Shown: one piece after another, positions 1 to 6,875 of the stretch
Layout: each line of letters begins with the position of its first letter
Position numbering within the stretch: the stretch's first letter is position 1
Source of the DNA: Chitinophaga pinensis
GTDB lineage: Bacteria > Planctomycetota > Phycisphaerae > Phycisphaerales > SM1A02
Assembly: GCA_943329105.2 (NCBI GenBank)
Contig: CALQCP020000032.1
Coordinates: 1 to 13,919, forward strand
DNA length: 13,919 bases
Reading direction: 5' to 3'
Made by a program: the position numbers and the translations under genes
The notes under the pieces: model-generated
What the model was told of the DNA's origin: nothing
Seen by the model: only the letters and a program-made list of their open reading frames with translations
Databases searched by the model: none

Positions 1-1730
1 ACCAGGAATTGGTTACGAAGGCACAGGTATTCACCAACGCCACCTGGGAAGAACGCATCACCGGTCAGCGTAGTGAGGGTCTCCGCAGCGGCGCGGCTGT
101 AGGTGCTGTGACCGCTGACATACCCAGCAAACGGAGGTGTGACGAACGTTGGACGCTGATACGGGTACCACAGGCGACCAAGGATCCAACCAACGCCAGC
201 AACGTCCGTTGCTGGATTTGCAATGGCATTTGGACCACGCCACGTACGCACCGCAATCTGACCAACGGAATTGGAAAGATGCGCGTGTCGTTCGCCGGGC
301 GCACTGCTCGCGGTACTAATGAACTCCACTTCGCCAGTGACTAGTTGAATGCCCAGCGGCGAGAAACTGCCGAGCCCTGGATTGGACGACTGCCCGCGAT
401 TGGTCATGTAGCGCACTGAATTCACGGGCCGCGTTGCGTCGTACCCACCCTTCACGCTCCATGCAGAGACCGCCGCGTCATGCATCGCGCCACCGAGGAG
501 CACGTACGCCTTGACGTCCCATTCCAATGGGTCAAGTTGCGCGCCGCGTCCACCAATGCGTCGATCAGCCGACCGTGCGCGCACATCATTCAGAAGTGCG
601 AACCAATGTCCCGGCGGCGTTTCGCTGGATGGACCATCGGCCCAGAATTCCGCCAGTGCACGTGTAAAGTCACCGCGAGGCACCACATTGGCCTGATAAG
701 GCAATCCGGTTGCGGGGTTGACTGCACGACCGACGCCAAGCGGACGGCCCGTCGCAGTGTTGTAGTAGTTCTGCCAATCGGATGGAACAGCAGGCTCCGG
801 CGAATCACCCATGGTTCCTGGTGAAATATCCCACATCACCCCATCGGCGGGATCAAGGTGCCCCGACCATCGCAGCACAATCTCCATGCCCTTGCGGAAC
901 GTGGCGTTGTCGGTGCCCGTGCCCATGTACTGCGGCGGTGCGCCCGGATCGAGCCAAATTGGCCAGCTCACTCCATTGCGCATGCGGTAGGTGCGATCCG
1001 TAGTGAGCATCCCGAAGGGCGTTACTCCACCCCACTCCGGCGATTGAAATGCCGGAAATCCGCCAGGAATCACATTGCCTTGTTGATCGACATAACTCGT
1101 CAGCGCCAACGGCTGCCACTGATTCGGAAACTGCATGTCGGGATTACCACCAATTGAAACAATCATCGGATTGTTCACTGGCACATACACGCGATTTGCA
1201 AAGTTGTTTGCTTCGTTTGAGCCATCGTTGACAAGCGTGGCGAGCATGGCGGCAGCAATTCGATTGCCGACAGCCACTGGATCAAGACCCACGGTATGCG
1301 TATCGGTTGGCACCACACCGTATTGCGCGAGCAATGCGTCGTACTGCGGCTTCATCACCGCAAAGCCCGGACTCGTAGCAAATCGAGCGCACAAGATGCG
1401 GTACGAGACCACGCTGATCGCCTGCTCGCGGGCGACGTACACCGAGGTCCCCACGGGCTCGCCGCGATCGTCAACGAAGCAAGCCGCTCCGGTGCCATCG
1501 AAGGCGCGCCATGCGTCCCACATCCCGGCCGAGTGATGAAAGAGGTTGCGCGCATGCACGGGCGGCCGTGCAAAGTCACGCTTGATTGACTCCAGAATCA
1601 GGCGGTTCCAACTTGATGCCGCCGTTGCTTGTGCGGATGCAGTGCCATGGAGAGCCCCCACAAACAAGACGATCGCCACCAGCAAACGTGTTGGCTTTAA
1701 GCACATAAAGGCATGGTGACAGAATTGCAT
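1..1730 (-). CDS. Secreted vanadium-haloperoxidase/PAP2-superfamily protein (partial, C-terminus off the window)
   Basis: An uninterrupted minus-strand frame of 576 codons runs from an ATG at 1730 off the left edge. The N-terminus is a signal peptide: a basic stretch (KPTR), the hydrophobic run LLVAIVLFVGAL, then an ASA cleavage site. An internal ATG at 1706 (Met9) is an equally good start; neither has a Shine-Dalgarno. Two PAP2/haloperoxidase motifs are visible. KGGYDATRP (K427, R434) fits KX6RP exactly, and YVSGHSTYSRAAAE supplies the SGH motif with H541. In this superfamily these residues bind vanadate or phosphate and provide the catalytic histidine; the third motif (R...H) should lie just past residue 576. 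Conserved early blocks such as HHSAGMWDAW resemble the large bacterial vanadium-haloperoxidase-related proteins. The substrate (halide oxidation or phosphate-ester hydrolysis) cannot be told from the sequence. It is probably exported. Family assignment is secure; activity is not. Confidence 0.85.
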   Translation of the reverse strand, partial: MQFCHHAFMCLKPTRLLVAIVLFVGALHGTASAQATAASSWNRLILESIKRDFARPPVHARNLFHHSAGMWDAWRAFDGTGAACFVDDRGEPVGTSVYVAREQAISVVSYRILCARFATSPGFAVMKPQYDALLAQYGVVPTDTHTVGLDPVAVGNRIAAAMLATLVNDGSNEANNFANRVYVPVNNPMIVSIGGNPDMQFPNQWQPLALTSYVDQQGNVIPGGFPAFQSPEWGGVTPFGMLTTDRTYRMRNGVSWPIWLDPGAPPQYMGTGTDNATFRKGMEIVLRWSGHLDPADGVMWDISPGTMGDSPEPAVPSDWQNYYNTATGRPLGVGRAVNPATGLPYQANVVPRGDFTRALAEFWADGPSSETPPGHWFALLNDVRARSADRRIGGRGAQLDPLEWDVKAYVLLGGAMHDAAVSAWSVKGGYDATRPVNSVRYMTNRGQSSNPGLGSFSPLGIQLVTGEVEFISTASSAPGERHAHLSNSVGQIAVRTWRGPNAIANPATDVAGVGWILGRLWYPYQRPTFVTPPFAGYVSGHSTYSRAAAETLTTLTGDAFFPGGVGEYLCLRNQFL

Positions 1731-1828
1731 TTCAAGTCAAGCGGATTCCCGTAGGGAAGCGTCCCGCAAACATTATCGGGACTACCCAGTCGCCGGCGAA
1801 ACACGGCCTATCGAGCAACGAAGCCTGC

Positions 1829-3625
1829 TCAGCGCGGGTTTGGACTCAGAGCCGACGCCGGTCGCGTCTCAACGGTCCCAGCACTGAACAGAATCTTGTC
1901 AACCGCATCCATCACGGTGTCAGCACTCAGGGCGTGCGTCGCCGTGCGATCAAACCGTGCAATGTTCAGACCAACGGCCTGGCCGTCAAGATTGACGATC
2001 GGCCCGCCACACTGTTCCGGCCAGACAATTCCATCGTGCGCCAGGACGCTCCCAAATCCGGTGGAGATGTCGGAAATAGCCGTGGTGGTATTTCCGCGCG
2101 AAGGTCCGCCCTTACCACCGCTCATGGGCGCGCGCTTCGCAAGCGTGGCCTCAAGGTGCAGGACCTCCGCACCGCGCGCCACTTCAAGCGCCACATGATC
2201 ACCAACGTATCGGTCCGCAATGACGCGCCGCAATCCCATGCGACCCCCCAGGCTCTTGCCATCAAGACTGAGCAGCATGTCCCCTACTTGAATACCCGCC
2301 ACTTCCGCCGCGGAGCCACCTACTACCACTTCTACTTTGAGCGCGGTGGAAACCCCCAAAGGCTCCAGCTCCCGCGCCGTGGCAGATGCCGTCTGTACAC
2401 CCAAAAACGGACTGGCACTCCAATCACGATCACTCTCACGCGACTCAATGGCCGCAAATCCCAAGGCAGCCGAACGCTGACCAAGACGCGGGGTCAGGAG
2501 CACTTGCCCTGGAACTACTTGTGCGCCGCGCGTCCACTCAATCGGCGTGATCGTGCAATTGTCAATCTTCAAGACCGCCAAATCCAGCGGACCATCAGAA
2601 CCAATGACACGCGCACTGAAGTGCTCACCGCCAGCAGACTCCAATTGCAGCACACCACCCTGCCACCCAACAGGCAGTTGCGATCGCTTGGTCACCGCGT
2701 GACCATCTGCATCGATGACGGTGGCGCATACCCGCGCGGCCTTCCCGTCCATGACGTTCAGCATGGATGCGCGTGCGCCGGCAACCAACTCATCAAACGG
2801 AAGTCCACGCTGCACCGCCATCCGACCGTGGTCTGATCCGCCGCGCGCAAAGTTCGTTCGAACACCTCGATCAGAGATATCCGAGGCATTCAGGGTCATC
2901 ATTTCCTCATCAATGCCATCACGAAATTCCCACATGCGCTCGCGCAGACGATCAATCGGCGTGGCAGCATTCTCCCACGGACTCTGCCCGCATCGAGAAT
3001 TGATCGCGACCACTTCGCCGCGCAGGTTGAAACTCGGTCCGCCGGAATCGCCCGCGTCGATTGGCGCATCGAAGAGCATTTCCGTGCGACTGTTACTCAG
3101 TACGCGACCAACGCGTACCAGCGATGGACGCGGTTCTTCTGGCGGCCCTTGAGTGAATCCCATCGCGAGCAACCAATCGCCCGTCGCCAAGCCCGTACTC
3201 GTGCCGAGCGGCGCGCATGGCAGGTCCCGACCCTCCGCATTCAGTTGAATGAGCCCGCAATCAAGGGTGCCAATGTTGGCCTGCCCGAGCGTTCGACCCT
3301 TCAGTTCGGTTCCATCAGAAAGCGTGACGTTCACTCGGACGCCGGCGTGTTCCCCAACATGACCGCACGTAGCCACCAGCCCATCGGAAGTAATCACCAC
3401 GCCCGTGCCAGTGGTTCCCCCACTCATGCGCCCGCCGCCAATGCGAATCAGCACCACCGTTGGGCGCAACTGCACGGCTAACGCGCGCAACTGCCCTTCC
3501 AGTGTGCGCAGCTCGGCGATCGATGCAACATCATCAAACGGATCTTGACCGCGCGTTCCATCCCCGACCGCCGCGCTGGACGTTTGCAGCGCGGCGGTCA
3601 GGAGAATGACGGTCAGTGGAATCAC
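1829..3625 (-). CDS. Trypsin-like serine protease with PDZ domain and degenerate second protease domain
   Basis: The 598-residue protein has a short hydrophobic N-terminus (residues 1-18, no basic residue) that probably directs export. The first chymotrypsin-fold domain (about 45-235) has a complete HtrA-like triad: H89 in TCGHV, D122 in GTLDCGL and S194 in DAGDSGGP. A second, related region (about 295-395) keeps D348 in LDLAVLKID, but where the histidine should be there is VTKRSQ. A PDZ domain (about 404-495: SPFLGV, then AGIQVGDMLLSLDG) follows. After it comes the block HDGIVWPEQCGGPIVNLDG with Cys539 where Ser is expected. The second protease unit therefore looks inactive and split by the PDZ. 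The start is GTG overlapping the upstream TGA (GTGA); an in-frame TAA nine bases upstream excludes a longer form. It is the last gene of a three-gene operon. A role in periplasmic quality control or processing is inferred; the substrate is unknown. Confidence 0.88.
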   Translation of the reverse strand: MIPLTVILLTAALQTSSAAVGDGTRGQDPFDDVASIAELRTLEGQLRALAVQLRPTVVLIRIGGGRMSGGTTGTGVVITSDGLVATCGHVGEHAGVRVNVTLSDGTELKGRTLGQANIGTLDCGLIQLNAEGRDLPCAPLGTSTGLATGDWLLAMGFTQGPPEEPRPSLVRVGRVLSNSRTEMLFDAPIDAGDSGGPSFNLRGEVVAINSRCGQSPWENAATPIDRLRERMWEFRDGIDEEMMTLNASDISDRGVRTNFARGGSDHGRMAVQRGLPFDELVAGARASMLNVMDGKAARVCATVIDADGHAVTKRSQLPVGWQGGVLQLESAGGEHFSARVIGSDGPLDLAVLKIDNCTITPIEWTRGAQVVPGQVLLTPRLGQRSAALGFAAIESRESDRDWSASPFLGVQTASATARELEPLGVSTALKVEVVVGGSAAEVAGIQVGDMLLSLDGKSLGGRMGLRRVIADRYVGDHVALEVARGAEVLHLEATLAKRAPMSGGKGGPSRGNTTTAISDISTGFGSVLAHDGIVWPEQCGGPIVNLDGQAVGLNIARFDRTATHALSADTVMDAVDKILFSAGTVETRPASALSPNPR

Positions 3626-4383
3626 TTGGTATTAGAAGGCGCGGCAGAAGGCTTGGCGGCGCCGATTGGACGAATCTTGATGTTCCGGTACATGACCACG
3701 TCGCCGTGATCTTGAAGCACGATGTGCCCCTTATCTTTCGTACCAAACGCCTTCATAGATGCGAACTTGCTGCCGGCAACCTTGTCCTTCCATTCCTTGG
3801 ACGAAAGGTCAAATTCAGCAGTCTTTACGCCGTTGAGCGTGTAGGTGACCTTTGGACCGATCGCGGTAATCACTGCATGGTTCCACTCGCCCACCGGCTT
3901 CGTGGCGCCCTTGGGTGCCGGATAGAGCGCGTAGCAGGCGCCAGCGCTGGTGAGCGGGCTTTGTCCATCGGCATGCTTGGCGTCATCAAGCACTTGCATC
4001 TCCGGGCCAGTCTCCCACGGCGCTCCGAAGTCTTCGGAGGACCGCCACATGATGCCACTGTTGCCGCCACTGGTGATCTTCCAGTCAATCGCAAACTCAA
4101 AGTCCGAGTATTCATCCTTAGTGGCGAGGTCGCCGCCCTTACCACGCAGCACGATGGCGCCATCTTCAACAGCCCACTCCTTTGGGGTGTCGGTGCGCTT
4201 GAAGCCGCGGAAGGACTTGCTGACATCCTTGCCGTCAAAGAGCAACACCCATCCGTCCTTCACTTCGGCCGCCGAGAGCGTGTTCGGCGTGGTCGGTTCC
4301 ACCTGCTGGGTGGCCATGCACGAGAAGATCGAGAGGCTGGCGACGGTGAGTGCAATGAAGTGGCGCATGAAGCAAAGGTCCAT
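3622..4383 (-). CDS. DUF1080 (3-keto-disaccharide hydrolase-like) lipoprotein
   Basis: The 253-residue protein has a signal sequence (Met6 onward: MRHFIALTVASLSIFSC) ending at Cys22, so a lipoprotein is likely, though the IFSC lipobox is imperfect. From about residue 43 the sequence follows the DUF1080 family: GWVLLFDGKDVS, EWAVEDGAIVLRGKGGDLATKDEYSDFEFAIDW (71-101), SGGNSGIMWRS, PWETGPEMQVLDD, GEWNHAVI, and the C-terminal signature HIVLQDHGDVVMYRNIKIRPI (220-240). Family members adopt a concanavalin/glucanase-like fold; some hydrolyse 3-keto-glucosides, and the domain is greatly expanded in planctomycetes. The true start could be Met6 (4368). No Shine-Dalgarno is visible before either start. 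It lies 39 bp downstream of the preceding lipoprotein gene and overlaps the protease gene by 4 bp. A short A/P/S tail follows the domain. Enzymatic activity is inferred from the family only. Confidence 0.9.
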   Translation of the reverse strand: MDLCFMRHFIALTVASLSIFSCMATQQVEPTTPNTLSAAEVKDGWVLLFDGKDVSKSFRGFKRTDTPKEWAVEDGAIVLRGKGGDLATKDEYSDFEFAIDWKITSGGNSGIMWRSSEDFGAPWETGPEMQVLDDAKHADGQSPLTSAGACYALYPAPKGATKPVGEWNHAVITAIGPKVTYTLNGVKTAEFDLSSKEWKDKVAGSKFASMKAFGTKDKGHIVLQDHGDVVMYRNIKIRPIGAAKPSAAPSNTK

Positions 4384-4422
4384 TGGTAGGAGGTCAGATC
4401 AAGCAGTCAGAATATCCACGGT

Positions 4423-5079
4423 TCACGCGCGCGGAGGGGCGGAGGCACTCGCCGCCGGCGCGGGAACGGCAGCAGGAGCAACCGCAGGTGTCGCAGTCGG
4501 AACAGCAGCGTTCGCGGGAACTTCCGGCGGGAACACCGGAATGGCAAGGATCTTGGTTGGCGCATCGCGGGACAGCTGGATCACCACCACTTCCGTTCCC
4601 ACCAGCGTCTTGACGGGGGCGCCATTCACTTTGACTTCCACCGCTGGCCGCGCTTTGTCCGCTGCAAGCATCACCAGCGTGTCGACCACGTATTTGGGCG
4701 GAAGCGAGGTGATTTCATAGGTGAATTCCATGGAGTCGTCGACCAGGCGCTTCGACTTCACGTCAACCACGGCGGTTGCCCCGGTGGAAGTACGGAGCGT
4801 GAACCGCATGGCCCCGTGCGGGCTGCGCGCGTAGATGGTCTCGGCGCGCAGCAATTTGTCGTCAAGCAACAGCCGCGGCGCCGGAATCTCCATCCACGGG
4901 ATCCGAATCGTCAGCGTGTCGGAGCTTGACTTTCCGACGAGTGCCGGTGCCTTCGCTTGCGGGTCCTCTCCGGAGATCACTTCTCGGATGCATCCTGACA
5001 TGGTGATGCCTGCAGAAGCGACCGCTAACAGGGCACAGATCCGCAAATTGAGAAGGTTTTTAGGGTTCATTGTCGACAT
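4423..5079 (-). CDS. Lipoprotein of unknown function with Ala/Pro-rich C-terminal tail
   Basis: I do not recognise a family for this 218-residue protein. It has a clear lipoprotein signal: basic start (PKNLLNLR), hydrophobic core ICALLAVASAGIT and lipobox MSGC with Cys30 as the lipidation site. The mature part (about 45-185) looks mostly beta-stranded (TLTIRIPWMEIPAPRLLLDD; AMRFTLRTSTGATAVVDVKSKRL; SMEFTYEITSLPP; PAVEVKVNGAPVKTL). This is followed by a low-complexity Ala/Pro/Val tail (about 188-218) that may be a flexible linker or wall-spanning segment. Met4 (5070) is an alternative start; no Shine-Dalgarno is evident. It is the first gene of the minus-strand operon with the DUF1080 lipoprotein and the protease, so it probably sits on the periplasmic face of a membrane. 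Antisense frames through this region lack these features. Confidence 0.75.
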   Translation of the reverse strand: MSTMNPKNLLNLRICALLAVASAGITMSGCIREVISGEDPQAKAPALVGKSSSDTLTIRIPWMEIPAPRLLLDDKLLRAETIYARSPHGAMRFTLRTSTGATAVVDVKSKRLVDDSMEFTYEITSLPPKYVVDTLVMLAADKARPAVEVKVNGAPVKTLVGTEVVVIQLSRDAPTKILAIPVFPPEVPANAAVPTATPAVAPAAVPAPAASASAPPRA

Positions 5080-5231
5080 CGTAACTCATGGGCGGAACGC
5101 GGCTTCCGTGCTTGGAATGCGAAGACGGCGAAGTTTCTGACAAACTCGATGATGGGTTGGACCCGCCATTTACGCTTACAAGACTAGAGAACTGACCCTT
5201 ATCAACCCTCTGTTGCCTGCGAAAGAAATAT

Positions 5232-5900
5232 ATGAAACACACTGCGACCACCGCGCCTGCTGCACTCCTCGCCCTGCCCCTTGTTTGCGCAACGATTGCC
5301 GAGGCAGGCGGAGGCTCGATCAACCCGGGAGTCAACGTAACTCGCGTCGTCGACTCGCCATTCGAGGTCAACACTGCTAGCGATTATGGGTTTACCCCTG
5401 GTCACTACCAGGCCTCCGTCACTGGCAATTCCGCCGATCTCAACTGGCTCACCGGCGGAAGCAACTTTGTCGGCGTTTGCACCGGCAATACCGACTCACA
5501 AACGGGGCTGCGCACCCTTTTTGGTGGTGTCCAAGCAATCACCCTAGTAACCCTCACGACGGACACCACGTTTGCCATCAACTACGACATGACTGCCGTG
5601 GTGCGCACCTTAAACGACGTCAGTTGGGCGCTCATTGATACGACCACCACCGACGTTGTCTTTGGATTGACGTTCGAAGACACGATTGCCACGGCCACCG
5701 GTGGCGTCTCGTCCACGTCCGCGGCTGGCTCATTCTCCGGGACCGCTTCAGCGGGCACGTATTGGCTCATCATGGCTGCTTACTGCGAACAGCTCGGCGG
5801 CAACTTCTCCTACGACGCCACGTTCACCGCCGTGCCTGCACCGGGAGTCTTCCCCGCCATCCTGATGGCTGCAGCACTCCGCGGTCGCCGTCGACGGTAA
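5232..5900 (+). CDS. Exported protein with VPAPG (PEP-CTERM-like) C-terminal sorting signal
   Basis: The 222-residue protein begins MKHTATTAPAALLALPLVCATIAEAGGG, a signal peptide with likely cleavage after AEA. The mature part is rich in Thr, Ser, Gly, Asn and Asp, has only two or three Lys/Arg before the tail, and looks beta-rich, as in extracellular adhesin-like or surface proteins. The C-terminus has the tripartite sorting layout: VPAPG (residues 201-205), a hydrophobic stretch VFPAILMAAAL, then a basic end RGRRRR. Such tails are recognised by exosortase-type systems, and the VPAPG variant is common in Phycisphaerae-like planctomycetes. The expected destination is the outer envelope or secreted matrix. 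No catalytic domain is recognised. The start has only a weak purine stretch (GAAAGAAA) upstream. It is transcribed divergently from the lipoprotein operon across about 150 bp, and a strong hairpin follows 42 bp after its stop. Confidence 0.8.
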   Translation: MKHTATTAPAALLALPLVCATIAEAGGGSINPGVNVTRVVDSPFEVNTASDYGFTPGHYQASVTGNSADLNWLTGGSNFVGVCTGNTDSQTGLRTLFGGVQAITLVTLTTDTTFAINYDMTAVVRTLNDVSWALIDTTTTDVVFGLTFEDTIATATGGVSSTSAAGSFSGTASAGTYWLIMAAYCEQLGGNFSYDATFTAVPAPGVFPAILMAAALRGRRRR

Positions 5901-5942
5901 GCGCACGGAAGGCAACTTCCGAACGCCACCAACTCAAAAACA

Positions 5943-5972
5943 AACAAGCCCCGCCAATGTGCGGGGCTTGTT
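5943..5972 (-). terminator. Perfect 12-bp hairpin terminator after tRNA-Val, possibly bidirectional
   Basis: Arms 5943-5954 and 5961-5972 pair perfectly over 12 bp around a six-base loop (CAATGT on the plus strand). Read on the minus strand, the hairpin follows the tRNA by eight bases and is followed by a T-rich tract (TTTGTTTTTG), a classic intrinsic terminator. Read on the plus strand, it lies 42 bp after the VPAPG-protein stop and ends in TT followed by mixed sequence, so it may also serve that gene less efficiently. Confidence 0.85.
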
Positions 5973-5980
5973 CATTCAGG

Positions 5981-6054
5981 TGGACCATACTGGATTTGAA
6001 CCAGTGACCTTCTCCGTGTCATGGAGACGCGCTAGCCAACTGCGCCAATGGTCC
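5981..6054 (-). tRNA. tRNA-Val (anticodon GAC)
   Basis: A 74-base cloverleaf can be drawn by hand on the minus strand. The acceptor stem GGACCAT/ATGGTCC is perfect over 7 bp, with discriminator A. The D arm is GCGC/GCGC with loop AGTTGGCTA. The anticodon arm is TCTCC/GGAGA with loop ATGACAC, giving anticodon GAC (valine, codon GUC). The variable loop is AGGTC, and the T arm is ACTGG/CCAGT with loop TTCAAAT. The 3' CCA is not encoded: the next bases are CCT. The hairpin terminator follows directly. Isoacceptor identity rests on the anticodon alone. Confidence 0.95.
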
Positions 6055-6063
6055 GACGCACGC

Positions 6064-6092
6064 AGTCTATCGGCTTCCGGACGCCCGGACAA
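6064..6092 (-). promoter_or_regulatory. Candidate sigma-70-like promoter of tRNA-Val
   Basis: On the minus strand TTGTCC (6092-6087) and TAGACT (6069-6064) are separated by 17 bp, each matching four of six consensus bases. Transcription would start about 2-4 bases upstream of the mature tRNA 5' end at 6054. Position and spacing support it; the motif matches are only moderate. Confidence 0.35.
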
Positions 6093-6237
6093 GCACCCCA
6101 ATCGGAATGAATTGGAACCCGGCAATTGCCCCTAGCTCAGGCACATATCAAACGGAATGAGCGCGTTCTTGCAGCAATCCACACCATGCGGACGATGAAA
6201 CCTGCGACAGTTTCACACCCAAGCGAGAACCACCCCC
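6093..6237. other. Intergenic remainder with no recognised element
   Basis: The gene-free stretch 5901-6237 holds the hairpin, the tRNA and its candidate promoter. The remaining bases between that promoter and the next ORF show no convincing RNA fold, repeat or small gene. A promoter for the gene at 6238 would be expected here, but I could not place -35/-10 elements. Confidence 0.4.
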
Positions 6238-6801
6238 ATGGCACACACCACCCACGCCTCCAGCAGCAACGCCGCCCAAAGCCGCGCAGATAACACCGTC
6301 GCGCCACGGCGTCTTGACATCTTCAGCCCCGGCTTTGGTCTTGCCATGATTGGCGCTGGACTCATGGCGCTGGCAGCCGTTGAGGGAACCGGCATGCTGC
6401 TTGGCCGCGCCACCGACGCAACCACTGCGCAGGCGGGAGCTGGTGAGTGGATGAGCAGCGATGCGCCGATGGAGGCCTTCGGTGCGCACCAACCTGCTCG
6501 CCGCAACATGGAACCCGAGGCCATGCTTGACCCGCAATCGGCCGTTGGTACGGGCCCGGGCGCGCCACGATCAACCGCACGCAACTCTGCTCCGCCAGCA
6601 TCGGGTGTCCTTGTTGGAATGGCCGCCAACCCCATCCCGAATGGAACCGCGGTCTACCGGCTTTGGTCAAGTGGACGCGTAGAAGCCATGATCACCACCG
6701 AAGAGAATGTCTGGAGCCAATGGGTACCGGCAGCGCCTGGACTGTCGACCAACATGCAACGTCCGGCGTCCAGTTCGGACAACCCTGACACGAATCCGTG
6801 A
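6238..6801 (+). CDS. Hypothetical single-pass membrane protein
   Basis: The family of this 187-residue protein is not recognised. A polar N-terminus of about 30 residues is followed by one hydrophobic segment (about 33-49, FGLAMIGAGLMALAAVE). Next is a low-complexity Ala/Pro/Ser/Gly/Met linker (about 58-125). A short structured block (about 131-164) contains NGTAVYRLWSSGRVEAMI and ENVWSQWVPA, which looks like a small beta unit. A polar tail ends it. It could be a type II membrane protein with the C-terminus outside. The ATG at 6238 has no clear Shine-Dalgarno; the two upstream ATGs (6186, 6195) are out of frame. The last four codons (DTNP and stop) lie inside a 13-bp tandem repeat. It is convergent with gltX. 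The ordered block and TM segment make a real gene likely, but no function can be given. Confidence 0.6.
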   Translation: MAHTTHASSSNAAQSRADNTVAPRRLDIFSPGFGLAMIGAGLMALAAVEGTGMLLGRATDATTAQAGAGEWMSSDAPMEAFGAHQPARRNMEPEAMLDPQSAVGTGPGAPRSTARNSAPPASGVLVGMAANPIPNGTAVYRLWSSGRVEAMITTEENVWSQWVPAAPGLSTNMQRPASSSDNPDTNP

Positions 6802-6838
6802 ACCGAATCCTTGAACCGAATCCCCGACACGAATCCCG
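6787..6838 (+). repeat. 13-bp tandem repeat, four copies
   Basis: Units begin at 6787, 6800, 6813 and 6826, exactly 13 bp apart: GACACGAATCCGT, GAACCGAATCCTT, GAACCGAATCCCC, GACACGAATCCCG. The CGAATCC core is invariant and the last two bases vary. A degraded fifth unit may start at 6839. The array spans the stop codon of the hypothetical protein and fills much of the gap before the convergent gltX stop (6876-6878). Confidence 0.85.
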
Positions 6839-6875
6839 GACCGGATACTGACGCCACACTCCGGCGAGCGACCGG

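Noticed and set aside
1934..2836. 300-codon plus-strand ORF
   Set aside because: It is antisense to the protease gene, whose frame has recognisable catalytic and PDZ motifs; the plus-strand translation is Arg/Thr-rich with no domain.
3616..4720. Long plus-strand ORFs (256-257 codons) opposite the DUF1080 and lipoprotein genes
   Set aside because: They are shadows of the minus-strand genes, which carry family signatures and export signals.
5060..5405. Minus-strand ORFs across the divergent promoter region and the VPAPG gene start
   Set aside because: They have no motif and conflict with the well-supported plus-strand signal peptide and the lipoprotein gene start.
5981..6054. tRNA-Val as an integration (att) site
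   Set aside because: No integrase, no repeated tRNA 3' end and no change in gene character on either side.
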